Shown here piece after piece: positions 1 through 10,200 of a stretch of DNA of 55,000 bases. A program made the position numbers and the translations under genes. The stretch is from Neocallimastix lanati (nom. inval.) (lineage: Eukaryota > Neocallimastigomycota > Neocallimastigomycetes > Neocallimastigales > Neocallimastigaceae): NCBI GenBank assembly GCA_016946835.1, contig JACVTC010000085.1, positions 510,001-565,000 on the forward strand. The letters run 5' to 3'. Each line of letters begins with the position of its first letter. Position 1 is the first letter of the stretch. The notes beneath the pieces are model-generated. The model did not search any database, was not told the origin of the DNA, and saw nothing but the letters and a program-made list of their open reading frames with translations.

Positions 1-2
1 AA

Positions 3-3000
3 ATTCCAAGTGAAGTTGAATCCTCAAAGCTTATAACAGCTTTAACAGAATTTATTCCTACCTTCTTTTCCGCCAACGGAGTGTTATCCAAGGACTTAGC
101 TGATAACAACAAACTTAACGTTAATGAGCTCCTGGAACAGAGTGAATTGTTTTTTAAAAAACATCCCAACTCTTTTTCCACGGACGACTTAAAAATTTCT
201 TATGTTATCAGCATGTTACATGGACCTCCAAAGAAATGGGGACTTTCATTGAAGGCTGATGGGACTTTAAATTCGTTAAGCTATGACACCTTTAAAGATA
301 TTTTGATAAGCAATTTTGGGGATACTAAAGAACAGAAGGATGTTCTTATTGAACAACTTCTAAACTTAAAACAACTTCATTTAGGAAGAGCCGCATTATA
401 TACTATTGAATTTCGAAGGTTAGCTGGACGTATTGGATGGCCGGACGATGTATTCATTGACCTAATCAAAAGAGGTCTTCTTGAGGATGTTAAAACAGAG
501 TTCAATAAATTAGACAAACCTAAAAGTTTATTTGAGGCAACAAATTCTATTATCAATATTGATAGAAAATGCTTACTTAAGCAAAAAGTAAAGACCAATG
601 ACTACAAGCCAAAGAGTAGTAAATCTTTCAAACGAAAAAGAAACGAAACTAACATGACCGAAAACAAATTTAAACGCAATAAGCACCATAAGGGACGAGA
701 CAATGGAAGTATTTTATCAGCAAATTACACCCCAAGTCATAATAATAAAATGACTACAACTTTCTTGTTAACCGTTAATAACAAAAAGATTAAAACCAGA
801 ATCCTCATTGACTCGGGCTCTGCTAGAAGTTATCTCTGCAAAAGCTTCGTAACAGCAAACAAAATTCCTTATTCAAACCTCTCAAATACGATCAATGTAA
901 AACTTCCTAATGAAAAGAATATGGCTATAAAACAAGTTACAAAACGTCTTAAGCTTACTTTCATGGACCATATGGAAACATTTGAATTCTTTATAGCCAA
1001 TTTACAACTTCAAGACGTATCTGCAATCCTTGGAAGAGATTGGTTAAGCCTTCATTCTCCTTACATTGACTATAAGAATAATAAAATCTATTTTTTGGAA
1101 TCTCACTGTTTTAGTCATTGTCCTTCCGCTAAGGGTAATAAGTTTGTTTTCCATTCATCAGATATTACTGCTTCTCTCTTACCCAGAACTGAATCTAAAC
1201 ATAAGGGAGAAACTTCTCTTGATTCTATAATTCCTGATTCCATATCTGAAGACGAATTAAGCGATATGGATATCTGTGCTGTTTTAATTCAAGATAGTAA
1301 AATGAAGGATTCTGACAAAAATGAAGAAATAATTAAAAAATCTCCTACTGGTGCTCCAGTGCTATTTGTTAAAAAACATGACGCTTCTCTTAGACTTTGT
1401 GTTGACTATAGAAAGCTCAATTCTATCACCATTAGAAACAGTTATCCAATTCCTAGGATATCTGATTTGATAGAATCATTTAAAGGTGCTATTATTTTCT
1501 CTCGGCTTGACTTAAGATCTGCCTATAACTTAGTTCGTGTCAAGAAAGGCCATGAATACCTTACTGCTTTTCGTACTCCTTTTGGTCATTTTGAATACCG
1601 TGTAATGCCTTTTGGTTTACGTAATGCACCTTCGGTTTTTCAACGCTTTATCCAAGACATTTTTTCTGATGATATTGGCTTGTTTCTCTTTGTCTACTTA
1701 GATGACATTATAATATATTCGAAAAACCTTACTGAACATATTAAACATGTTCATCATGTCCTTTCCTTGTTAGTCAAAAATGGTCTCTATGTAAAACTAG
1801 AAAAATGTGAATTTCACGTTCCTGAAACTACTTTTTTAGGGTTTGTTGTATCAATAAATGGCCTTTCTATGGATAAAAACAAAGTAAAATCAATTCTTGA
1901 ATGGCCTACTCCAAAAAACATGAATGAACTTCAAAGTTTCCTCGGACTCTGTAACTACTATAGGAAATTCATAAAGAATTTCGCTATAATTATGGAACCC
2001 TTAAGAATACTCCTCAAGAAGAATAACGAGTTCAAATGGAATGATGATGCTGAGAATGCCTTCAAAAAATTAAAACTTGCTTTTACCACAGACGAAATCC
2101 TTATCTACCCCGATCCAGATAAGGAATTCACTGTTGAAACTGATGCCAGTGATTTTGCTGTGGGTTGCATTCTTTCTCAAATCAGTGACAAGGATAACGA
2201 ACTTCACCCTGTCGCTTTTCATTCTAGGTCTTTGTCATCTTCTGAATTAAATTATACAATATATGACAAGGAACTACTCGCTATTATCACCGCTTTTGAA
2301 ACCTGGCGTCACCACCTTGAAGGGGCTAAGTTTCCTGTTCAAATCATTACCGATCACAGGAATTTATTATATTTTAAAAAGCCTCAACATTTAAACCAAC
2401 GCCAGATAAGATGGAGCCTCTTTCTTTCTAAGTTTGACTTTAGGATTTCGTTCAGACCTGGATCAAGGTGTGGTAAACCAGATTCGTTGTCGAGACGTCC
2501 GGATTATAAATCCGTGGTTTCCCTCCACAACAAAGACCGTCCTTTATTGGATGATAATGCCTTTTGTTGTGCAAACACTATTATCAGTAGCTTGATTGAT
2601 ACCCAACCGACTGACAAATTTTGTGGATCAAGGAGTAGTGAACCAGATTCGTCGTCGAGACGTCCGGATTATAATTCCGTGGTTTCCCTCCACAACAAAG
2701 ACCGTCCTTTATTGGATGATAATGCCTTATGTTGTGCAAACACTGATAATATTAGTAGTTTGATTGATGCCCAAACGGCTGACACATATTGCAAATCTAT
2801 TTTAGAAAAGATTAAAACTAAGTCAAACACAGTTAAAAGTTCTTTATTTTCTTTAAATGAAGGGGTCTTACATTTCCAAAACAGAATCATCGTCCCATCC
2901 ACTTTAAGAGCAAGAATTTTGAAATCTTTTCATGACTCACCCACCAACGGACACCAAGGTATTGACAAAACTCTTGATAAAATCAAGAGATACTACTGGT

Positions 3001-3977
3001 GGCCTAATATGAAGAAAGATATTCATAATTATGTACTTTCTTGTTCAACTTGTGCTAGGTGTAAAATTCGTAGACATAAACCCTACGAAAAAATTCAACC
3101 GTTGCCTGTTCCCAATAAACCATGGGAAATTATTGGGGTTGATTTTATAGTTTCGTTACCTAGTTCACAAGATTGCACATGTATTATGGTGGTTTCGGAT
3201 CATTTAACAAAGATGATCCATTTAGTTCCTTGCTCCGACGTCCCTTCCGCTGACCTGACCGCCAAGATGCTCCTTTACAACGTTTTTCGGTATCATGGAT
3301 TCCCTAAAATCATTGTCTCTGATCATGGCTCCCAGTTCTCTTCTGAATTTTGGACCTCACTCTGCTCAGCTCTAAATACTAAGCCAAGACTCGCTACTGC
3401 TCATCACCAACAAACAAATGGTCAAGTCGAAAGGGCTAATTCCGTAATCGAACAATATTTACGATGCTACTGTTCTACTGCCCAAAATGAATGGTGTTTT
3501 TATCTACCTCTTTGTGAAATGGCTTATAACAACTCATTTCACAAATCTATAAACATGTCGCCTTTCTGTGCAAATTATGGTTTTAATCCAGTATGCAATA
3601 TTGACTCTCCTCCTGTTCTTTTAAAAGATAATGCCTCTGTACTTACTAGGGATTGGTCTGCCCATTTTGATGCCCTTAAAAAGCACCTTATCAAAGCTAA
3701 AGAAGATTTCAAAAAGTTTGGTGACTCTAGGAAAGCTTCTGGTCCTACTTTCCATGTTAACGACATGGTTTGGTTGAAAAGGTATTACTTCTCCAATGAA
3801 CCTGCAAAAAAGCTTTCTAACCAGTATCTTGGACCCTTTAAGGTCATAGAAGTGAGGGAAAGAATGAACTACCGGCTTGAATTACCAGAAAATCTTCATT
3901 TACACCCGGTATTTCATATCTCGCAGTTGGAGCCTTATACTGAAAGAGACATAGGATTAAAGGAACCATCACCATAA
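3..3977 (+). CDS. el1 Gag-Pol polyprotein, 5' truncated by the window edge
   Basis: The frame is open from position 3 to the TAA at 3975-3977, about 1,324 codons. No ATG near the left edge looks like a start, so the start is probably outside. The first 190 or so codons resemble a retrotransposon Gag; no CCHC zinc knuckle is visible. The protease active site D-S-G is at 810-818. Reverse transcriptase has YLDD at 1695-1706. RNase H starts near the TDAS motif (D at 2142). Integrase shows an HHCC finger (H 2931, H 2952, C 3042, C 3051) and D, D35E at 3141, 3321 and 3429. The C-terminus ends shortly after the HPVFHISQL-type motif, without a chromodomain. All catalytic residues are present, so the pol part looks intact. 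A 165-bp in-frame duplication lies between RNase H and integrase. Confidence 0.93.
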   Translation: MPSEVESSKLITALTEFIPTFFSANGVLSKDLADNNKLNVNELLEQSELFFKKHPNSFSTDDLKISYVISMLHGPPKKWGLSLKADGTLNSLSYDTFKDILISNFGDTKEQKDVLIEQLLNLKQLHLGRAALYTIEFRRLAGRIGWPDDVFIDLIKRGLLEDVKTEFNKLDKPKSLFEATNSIINIDRKCLLKQKVKTNDYKPKSSKSFKRKRNETNMTENKFKRNKHHKGRDNGSILSANYTPSHNNKMTTTFLLTVNNKKIKTRILIDSGSARSYLCKSFVTANKIPYSNLSNTINVKLPNEKNMAIKQVTKRLKLTFMDHMETFEFFIANLQLQDVSAILGRDWLSLHSPYIDYKNNKIYFLESHCFSHCPSAKGNKFVFHSSDITASLLPRTESKHKGETSLDSIIPDSISEDELSDMDICAVLIQDSKMKDSDKNEEIIKKSPTGAPVLFVKKHDASLRLCVDYRKLNSITIRNSYPIPRISDLIESFKGAIIFSRLDLRSAYNLVRVKKGHEYLTAFRTPFGHFEYRVMPFGLRNAPSVFQRFIQDIFSDDIGLFLFVYLDDIIIYSKNLTEHIKHVHHVLSLLVKNGLYVKLEKCEFHVPETTFLGFVVSINGLSMDKNKVKSILEWPTPKNMNELQSFLGLCNYYRKFIKNFAIIMEPLRILLKKNNEFKWNDDAENAFKKLKLAFTTDEILIYPDPDKEFTVETDASDFAVGCILSQISDKDNELHPVAFHSRSLSSSELNYTIYDKELLAIITAFETWRHHLEGAKFPVQIITDHRNLLYFKKPQHLNQRQIRWSLFLSKFDFRISFRPGSRCGKPDSLSRRPDYKSVVSLHNKDRPLLDDNAFCCANTIISSLIDTQPTDKFCGSRSSEPDSSSRRPDYNSVVSLHNKDRPLLDDNALCCANTDNISSLIDAQTADTYCKSILEKIKTKSNTVKSSLFSLNEGVLHFQNRIIVPSTLRARILKSFHDSPTNGHQGIDKTLDKIKRYYWWPNMKKDIHNYVLSCSTCARCKIRRHKPYEKIQPLPVPNKPWEIIGVDFIVSLPSSQDCTCIMVVSDHLTKMIHLVPCSDVPSADLTAKMLLYNVFRYHGFPKIIVSDHGSQFSSEFWTSLCSALNTKPRLATAHHQQTNGQVERANSVIEQYLRCYCSTAQNEWCFYLPLCEMAYNNSFHKSINMSPFCANYGFNPVCNIDSPPVLLKDNASVLTRDWSAHFDALKKHLIKAKEDFKKFGDSRKASGPTFHVNDMVWLKRYYFSNEPAKKLSNQYLGPFKVIEVRERMNYRLELPENLHLHPVFHISQLEPYTERDIGLKEPSP
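2460..2789 (+). repeat. 165-bp in-frame tandem duplication in el1 pol
   Basis: Two copies of a 165-bp segment, starting at 2460 and 2625, each begin GGATCAAGG and encode a stretch containing SRRPDYxSVVSLHNKDRPLL. The copies have diverged by several substitutions. The length is 55 codons, so the frame is kept. It falls in the linker between RNase H and integrase and should lengthen it without touching catalytic residues. Confidence 0.9.
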
Positions 3978-3986
3978 AGGGAGCAA

Positions 3987-4984
3987 TGTAAGAATCTATA
4001 ATTATTTTTAACAAAATAATTATATTTTCTTAGTTAGGTTATAATTAATATAACTTTTATTTAACTCATATTTCATTTATACAATTAATTATAATTAATA
4101 ATTTATTTAATTATATATTAAAATTTTATTTAGTTTAATATTAAAAATTTATTTAATTAAATAATTTTTATACATTTAAAATAATATTAAATTTATTTAA
4201 TTATTCACTTAATTATTAAATTTATTAGTTTTAGTTTTCTCTCACTCATTAAATCATAAACTAAAACACTATTCTGTATTTTATCATGTATTCTGTATTC
4301 TATCATGTATTCTGTATTGTATTAATCATGTATTTTATTATTAATGTATTGTTTTATATTTTTTATGTAAAGTTCTATAAAATAGAACTAAATAGATTAA
4401 ATTTTAAATTTTATGATCGAAATAATTTTCATTATTTTATTCTTTTATTTTCGATCATTATATTAGATTAAGTAATCGGTTAATTAAGGTTTTTCCAATT
4501 ACTTCTTAAAAGTAATCGGTTTTACTTAATTAACGCGATGATCGATATGGATAGAATATCGATCAAAAAACTTATCTAGGTTTTTCTTCTAGTCTTTTCC
4601 TAGATAAGAGATTTGTTAAGATTAGAACCCCTTTTGATTTTAACCTTATTTTGACAAAAAAGTATAAATAAGGCTCTTGAGTTCTCTTTGAGAAATCAAG
4701 AGTTATTATTATAACAATTATAATATAATAATAATAACAATAAGTTTTAACATTTAAAATTTTTAATAAATAATAAAACAAATTATTTTAATAAAACAAA
4801 TTTTATAATTAAAACTTTTCCTTATCAATTTCAGTGTTTCGTCTATTATAATTCGTTATAATAAACTCGATAATTAGAAAGAACCATAGGTAAGTATGAT
4901 TCTTTTCTAAACCTTTAATATTAGCAGTTAGAGCTAATATTAATGATTAATAATTTAATTATAATTTTTAATTAAATTATTACA
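3987..4984 (+). repeat. el1 3' LTR (about 998 bp)
   Basis: It starts TGTAAGAATC and is placed to end at TTACA, giving a 5-bp inverted terminal repeat. The right end is inferred, because the partner LTR is outside the window. TATAAATA at 4663-4670 is the likely promoter, which leaves about 320 bp of R and U5. Three copies of ATTCTGTATT at 4271, 4290 and 4309 form a 19-bp tandem repeat in U3. The terminal A overlaps the 4-bp target duplication of el2a. Confidence 0.7.
4271..4318 (+). repeat. 19-bp tandem repeat with ATTCTGTATT in U3 of el1 LTR
   Basis: ATTCTGTATT occurs at 4271, 4290 and 4309, separated each time by a variant of YTATCATGT. It lies upstream of the TATA box, so a regulatory role is possible. 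Related ATTCTGTA or TACAGAAT motifs occur in several other LTRs of the window. Confidence 0.75.
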
Positions 4985-4987
4985 TTT

Positions 4988-5774
4988 TAATACAGAATGA
5001 ACAAATAATACTAATTGTGCTAGAATAATATAAATTATTCTAACCTTATAGATTATTCTATTCTATATAATTGGAACTTTCCAATATTCTTCAAATATTA
5101 CTAAATAGAAATCTTAAGTTAATAAATCACTAATTAACTTATAATTCCTTTTTGAATTATTGATCCGATTCCATTATAATGTATTAAAAATCTTTATCCA
5201 AGAATATTGTCCTTGCCCACTTAATATATTAATATTATATTTCTTTTGTATTATGTTATATTGAAAATAATCAAATCTATTTAATTAGTTATTAAAATTT
5301 TCGTTATCAATTTAAATTTATTTTTAATTACTAAATTTAACTAAACCACAATAAAATATTCTGTATAATCTCTTTATTTTTATTTTATATATATTAGTAT
5401 TAAACTATTATTAAATAATTAATAATTCAATAATATATAACTACTATTTATAACAATAATATTATTAACTAAAATAATAATTCAATTTCAATTTAAATGT
5501 TTTATTTATAAAAATAATTAGTAATTAGTTTATTAAAAAAATAGTTAGGCTTTACAAATTTTAATTTGATAAAAAAATATAAATACATGTAATTTTAGTG
5601 AAATAAAATATAATCAATAACTTTCTTTTTATTAAATAAATAATTATATTATTATTTTTTTAAATTTAAATAAATAAATATTGATTTTAAAACAAATTAT
5701 TTTTTTTTTATTATTGTAATTTTATTATTTGTGTTAATTATTATTATATTCCTAAAATTATATGAACCATACCA
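4988..5774 (+). repeat. el2a 5' LTR
   Basis: 787 bp, TAATACAG to CATACCA. TATAAATA near 5578 is the probable promoter. The first 240 bp carry several substitutions (for example ATATTACT for ATATCACT near 5095) absent from the other three el2 LTRs. The last 140 bp carry a U5 variant shared only with the 5' LTR of el2b. Confidence 0.93.
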
Positions 5775-6283
5775 TGAAAAATTGGTGGAGATATCGGGGA
5801 ATATAATAATAAATTAATACATTGGGGATAAAATTATAATATTAATAAATAATTTTTCTAATAAAACAAATATTTTTTTAAAAAAGAAAACAATTTTTAT
5901 ATTTTTAACTAATTATTATTAATTGTTAAAAATATTAATTAATATTAAATTAAACTAATATTCGTGCATAGATTTCCGGGTTAAGTTTATCCTACATAGT
6001 AATTGGGCTAGTAGGCTCTGGACTGCTATTTTTTATATTGAAAATAGTAACCGTGGCACACGCGTGGCATGACACCTTTCAAGAGGTAAGCTGCACGTCA
6101 GACAGTGTGTACTATCAGATTGCACGATTATTATAATTTAATAAGTGATTAATAATAATAAATAATTAATAATTTTATTAGTTAAAAGATTTATTTTTTT
6201 TTAATTTTTTTTATTTTTACTTTTTTATAACAATTTATACATTACGAGGTTTAGCATTCTATAGATACAATAAATTTTATTTT
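5775..6283 (+). other. el2a untranslated leader with GC-rich island
   Basis: This noncoding leader precedes gag. Positions 5960-6130 are far richer in G+C than the rest of the element and hold the 8-nt palindrome CACGCGTG (6059-6066) and a hairpin of CTATTTT with AAAATAG just upstream. The position between primer-binding site and gag suits an RNA packaging or dimerisation signal. The same leader is in el2b. Confidence 0.55.
5783..5800 (+). promoter_or_regulatory. el2a tRNA primer-binding site
   Basis: TGGTGGAGATATCGGGG begins 8 nt after the LTR. TGG is complementary to the CCA end of a tRNA, so the predicted primer tRNA ends CCCGATATCTCCACCA. I could not assign the tRNA from sequence alone. 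Confidence 0.7.
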
Positions 6284-7201
6284 ATGAGAACATCCAGTAC
6301 TTCCAGTACTCCAACAGAGAGTACTCCAGAAAGTAAGCTTAGCTTCAGAGAATTAAAGAAAGAATTAAAAGATTTTGAAAAGCTTACTAAACAAAACCTT
6401 GACATCAACTCCTGGGCAAATGAGTTAAAGGCATGGATAAAATACCAACATATCAAGGATCCTGAAACTATTTTTACTGCTTGTATATTAACGGCTTCTG
6501 GAGAACCAAGAGAAATTATCCAAGAACTAGAAGATGGAAATGACCTTACTGAAGATGAAGATTCTGATTTCGATAGCGATAGTGAAGGAGAAGATGATGA
6601 AGAAAGTGAATCTACTACCACCTACCCAAGCCTTGATGAAATCATAAATCATCTGAAGACTTTCTATGGACTTAAAGAAGATCAAACCAACTTGTTATGA
6701 GAATTGCGTTCCATGAAAATAAAGAAGAACGAGAAAGTTAAAGATTTTAATGTCCGTTATAGATCTTTGTACCATAAATTGGATAAAAAGAGAAGAAGAA
6801 AAATTAGTGTTTTAGATTATGCAGATTCCTTAACCAATAATCCTGACGCATGGAGAAAGGTTATGCTTAAAGACCATATTTCTATTACCAAAGCATTCGC
6901 TATAGCTGAAAAAGTTGATCGTTTATCTATTAAAAATAGTACTGAATATTATGATAAGACTCGTTACAATCTCCTTAACTCTAAAAGTAATTTTAATAAG
7001 AACATTTCAAATGATTTTAACAAACCAAAAACCCACAAAAATGTATCTATAGAAAATCTCACTAACAAGATGAAAGAAATGAAAATTAGTACTTGCTGGT
7101 TTTGTAGCAATGAAGGACATACCAAACGAAACTGTCCTAAATTAAATTCTATATTGGAAAATAACCGCAAGAAGTTTTATGAAAATCATTTAAACCACTA
7201 A
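6284..7201 (+). CDS. el2a Gag with an in-frame TGA
   Basis: The frame begins at ATG 6284 (MRTSSTSSTPTES) and ends at TAA 7199-7201, with one in-frame TGA at 6698-6700 after residue 138. Aligning it by eye with el3 Gag shows the protein continues straight across the TGA (LL-stop-ELRSMKI against the CKRLQRLKI region), so this is one gene of about 305 codons, not two. The N-terminal half has an acidic serine-rich stretch. The C-terminal half ends with a CCHC zinc knuckle, CX2CX4HX4C (CWFCSNEGHTKRNC), for RNA binding. It is either read through, or the element relies on another copy for full-length Gag. Confidence 0.85.
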
Positions 7202-7241
7202 AAGGGAGTAGAAGCACTCCCATCGTCAAAAAAATTGCTTC
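7189..7241 (+). promoter_or_regulatory. el2a -1 ribosomal frameshift signal with pseudoknot
   Basis: TTTAAAC (7189-7195) is in the gag frame as T-TTA-AAC, the X-XXY-YYZ arrangement. After an 8-nt spacer comes a 6-bp stem GGGAGT (7204-7209) with ACTCCC (7216-7221). Loop bases GAAGC (7211-7215) can pair with GCTTC (7237-7241), making an H-type pseudoknot. The -1 frame is open from 7183, and the gag stop lies between heptamer and stem. The slip joins Gag to Pol. Confidence 0.9.
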
Positions 7242-10200
7242 AGTCTGCCATCGTCCCAAAATAGTTGACTTAAAAGAAGATGATGATTATGAAGAAACTG
7301 CTGATTTCCAAGAAGGTACTACTACGGATTATTACGAAGATTTTGATGATAAGTCGGATGGTTCCAAAGAATTGAATTACTTAGTAAACGTTATAAAGAG
7401 AAAGGCAAATCATAAAGATGAAGAGACTAGTGACCAAAGAGAAAAGAGGGTTCACCGTAGTCTAAGAGATGATCCTAAGCCAATAGTTACTTCAGGTTTA
7501 CGAAAACAAAAAGAAAATCAATTAAGGGGAACATCGCGACCAGTCAAAAAGCCAACAACTCAATTACATCCTTCGATTATGGTTCAACCTAGAATAGAAA
7601 AAGAAAAGAGAATTGAGAAAGAGCTAAGAGATAAGGAAAGAGCTAGTACTAGTACTTCTGTGGAAAATAATAATAATAATAGTAATGTTAATGTTATTAA
7701 TGAAGAAACTTCTCAGGAAGGAAATAATTCTAAACAAACTTTAAATAAATTAATTCAAGAAAAATCATCAGAAAAGTCAACTGAAATTATGCCAACTAGA
7801 ATTCCAAGAAGAATACAAATGCAAACTGATTGTGATAGTTATGACGTGATCAAAGATTTAAACTCCAGTAATTGCAATATTACATTTGGACAATTATTGG
7901 ACGTTGCTCCAAAGATACGGTCTCAAGTATCACAAGGACTTAAATTAGAAAAGAATAATACTAAAATTTCAGGTGCAGTGGATAATATGTGTGCTACTAC
8001 AATAATAACGAACAATATAGATCATACATATAAAAGTAAACATCATGAATCACAAGAAGATGATATTGCTATGGTTGATGTAATAGTAGATGGAGTTCGT
8101 GGTAAGGCTTTAATAGATTCATGTAGCAACTTAAGTATTATCACAAAGCAATTTTTAGATAAATTACCTTATCAGTATGAACCTATAGGAGTTAGTGCAG
8201 GACGAATACGTTTAGCAACAATGAATGATGATTACTCAGAAGATGTGTTAATCAAAGTTCCCGTAAAAATTAATGAACTAGAACTACTTGTTACGTGTAG
8301 AATTATAGACAAGGAGGATCCATTCTATGATATATTAATCAACCTCAAAACTCAAATTGATAACCAGTTATTTATTCATCCAATTAGATATAGTCTTTGT
8401 CGATTTAATGATCAAGGTTTAATTGAAGAAATTGCACCTATTAATAATGAATATGATGACGAAGAAAAATTATTATGTGTAATCAAGGCATTGAATCACC
8501 AAGAAGCTAAGCAACAATTGAAAACGATTGAAGGATTACCACCCATAAAATATATATATGACACAGTTTTTCAAAGTACAATTAATTCAAATTATAGAGA
8601 AGCTATTACTAAATTACTTGAAGAATATATTGATATAATTGCAACTTCTTCTGAAGAATTAACACCTTCAGATTTATCACCACACAAAATTATTCTTAAG
8701 GAAGGAGTTAAACCTATTAAACAAAAATTTTATCGACTTAGTAAATTAAAAACAGATATCTTAAAAGAAGAATTAACCAAACTCATATATAAACGATTAA
8801 TTGAACCTTCATGTTCAGAATGGTCATCACCAGTAGTACTTGTGCCTAAAAAGAACGGTAAATGGCGCCTGTGTATTGACTATAGGAAAGTAAATGAAGC
8901 AACTAAGAAGGATTCTTATTCTTTACCAAATATTGAGGAAATTTTTGATAGCTTAGATGGAGCAAAAATCTTCTCAACATTAGATCTTTATTCCGGTTAT
9001 CATCAAATATTAATGGATGATGATAGTGTTGAAATCACTACCTTTACAACTAAGTTCGGAAACTACCAATTCAAGGTAATGCCCTTCGGTTTAACAGGTG
9101 CTCCAGCTACATTCCAAAGAGAAATGAACCGTATACTATTTCCCTTAATAGGAAAATGCGTCTATAACTTTATCGATGATATTTTAATCTACTCAAGAAC
9201 TGAAGAAGAACACCTAGAACATCTTAAACAAGTCTTAGAAATATTCAAGGAACATAAGTTAAAAATCAATATCGAAAAGTGTTCTTTCATGCAAACTGAA
9301 GTAGAAGTACTTGGACATAAAGTATCCTCAGAAGGTTTAAGTCCATTGGAAAACAAAGTTGAAGCTATTAAAGAATGGAAGGCTCCCTCTAACATTCATG
9401 AACTTCGATCATTTTTAGGAGCCATTGGATATTATAGAAATTTTATTAAGGACTTTGCAAAAGTTACTGCTCCTCTCTGCACTCTATTAAGAAAAGGTAT
9501 TAAGTTTGAATGGAAAAAGGAACAAGAAGAAAGTTTTAAAATTCTTAAGGAAAGATTAATCAATGCCCCAATATTAAGATTTCCTAGATTTGATAGAGAA
9601 TTTATTATAAGAACAGATGCTTCCTATGATGGAATAGGCGGTGTGCTTTTACAAAAGGATGATGAAACTGGAAAGGAGCATCCGGTTCATTATATTAGTA
9701 GAAGTTTATCTAAATCGGAAAAGAATTATGGAATTACGGATCTAGAAGGTGCTGCTCTAATTTACTGTATTAATAAATTAAAATCTTATATTATGGGAAA
9801 TCCTAAGCAAACTATAGTATATACAGACCATAGACCCTTAATCGGATTACTTAAAAATAAGGAACCACAAAACTCTCGCCATACAAGATGGTGTTTGACT
9901 GTCAGTATGTTAGGAATTGATTTACGATATGAAGCTGGGAAGAATAATGTTGTTGCAGACGCTTTATCAAGAATGAAAAATGAAAAAGAAAAAGTTATCT
10001 TAACAACACAAATTATCAAAGAACAAGATGAAAACCTGCTTTCAAGAACCATTAAGGAATTTATTGAAGAAAAATTTACGACAATTGATGGTGTGGACTA
10101 CTTTGTTGATGGCAATAATTATAGAAAATTAGTTACAGATACAAAAGAAAAACTTCAATTAATTTTTCAAGCACACAGTATAGGACACGAAGGCTATTAC

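Larger units (their letters stand above)
1..4984 (+). mobile_element. Ty3/gypsy LTR retrotransposon el1, 5' end outside the window
   Basis: This is the 3' part of an LTR retrotransposon: one long Gag-Pol reading frame, a short purine-rich tract just before TGTAAG, and a 3' LTR at 3987-4984. The 5' LTR, primer-binding site and start of gag lie left of position 1. Domain order is Gag, protease, reverse transcriptase, RNase H, integrase, which is the Ty3/gypsy (Metaviridae) order. Unlike el2 and el3, Gag and Pol are in one frame. Its right end abuts el2a directly. Confidence 0.9.

Noticed and set aside
81-83. GTG as the start of the el1 polyprotein
   Set aside because: The frame is open to position 3 and the Gag similarity continues upstream, so the gene is cut by the window edge.
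6704-7201. A separate gene downstream of the first half of el2 gag
   Set aside because: It is in the same frame as 6284-6700 and el3 Gag aligns across the TGA, so it is the second half of one gene.
7372-7374. TTG as a start of el2 pol (and TTG near 12812 and in-frame ATG 13843 for el3)
   Set aside because: The pol frames stay open back to the TTTAAAC heptamers, which explains their expression by frameshifting; for el3 gag an ATG at 12821 is better than the TTG at 12812.
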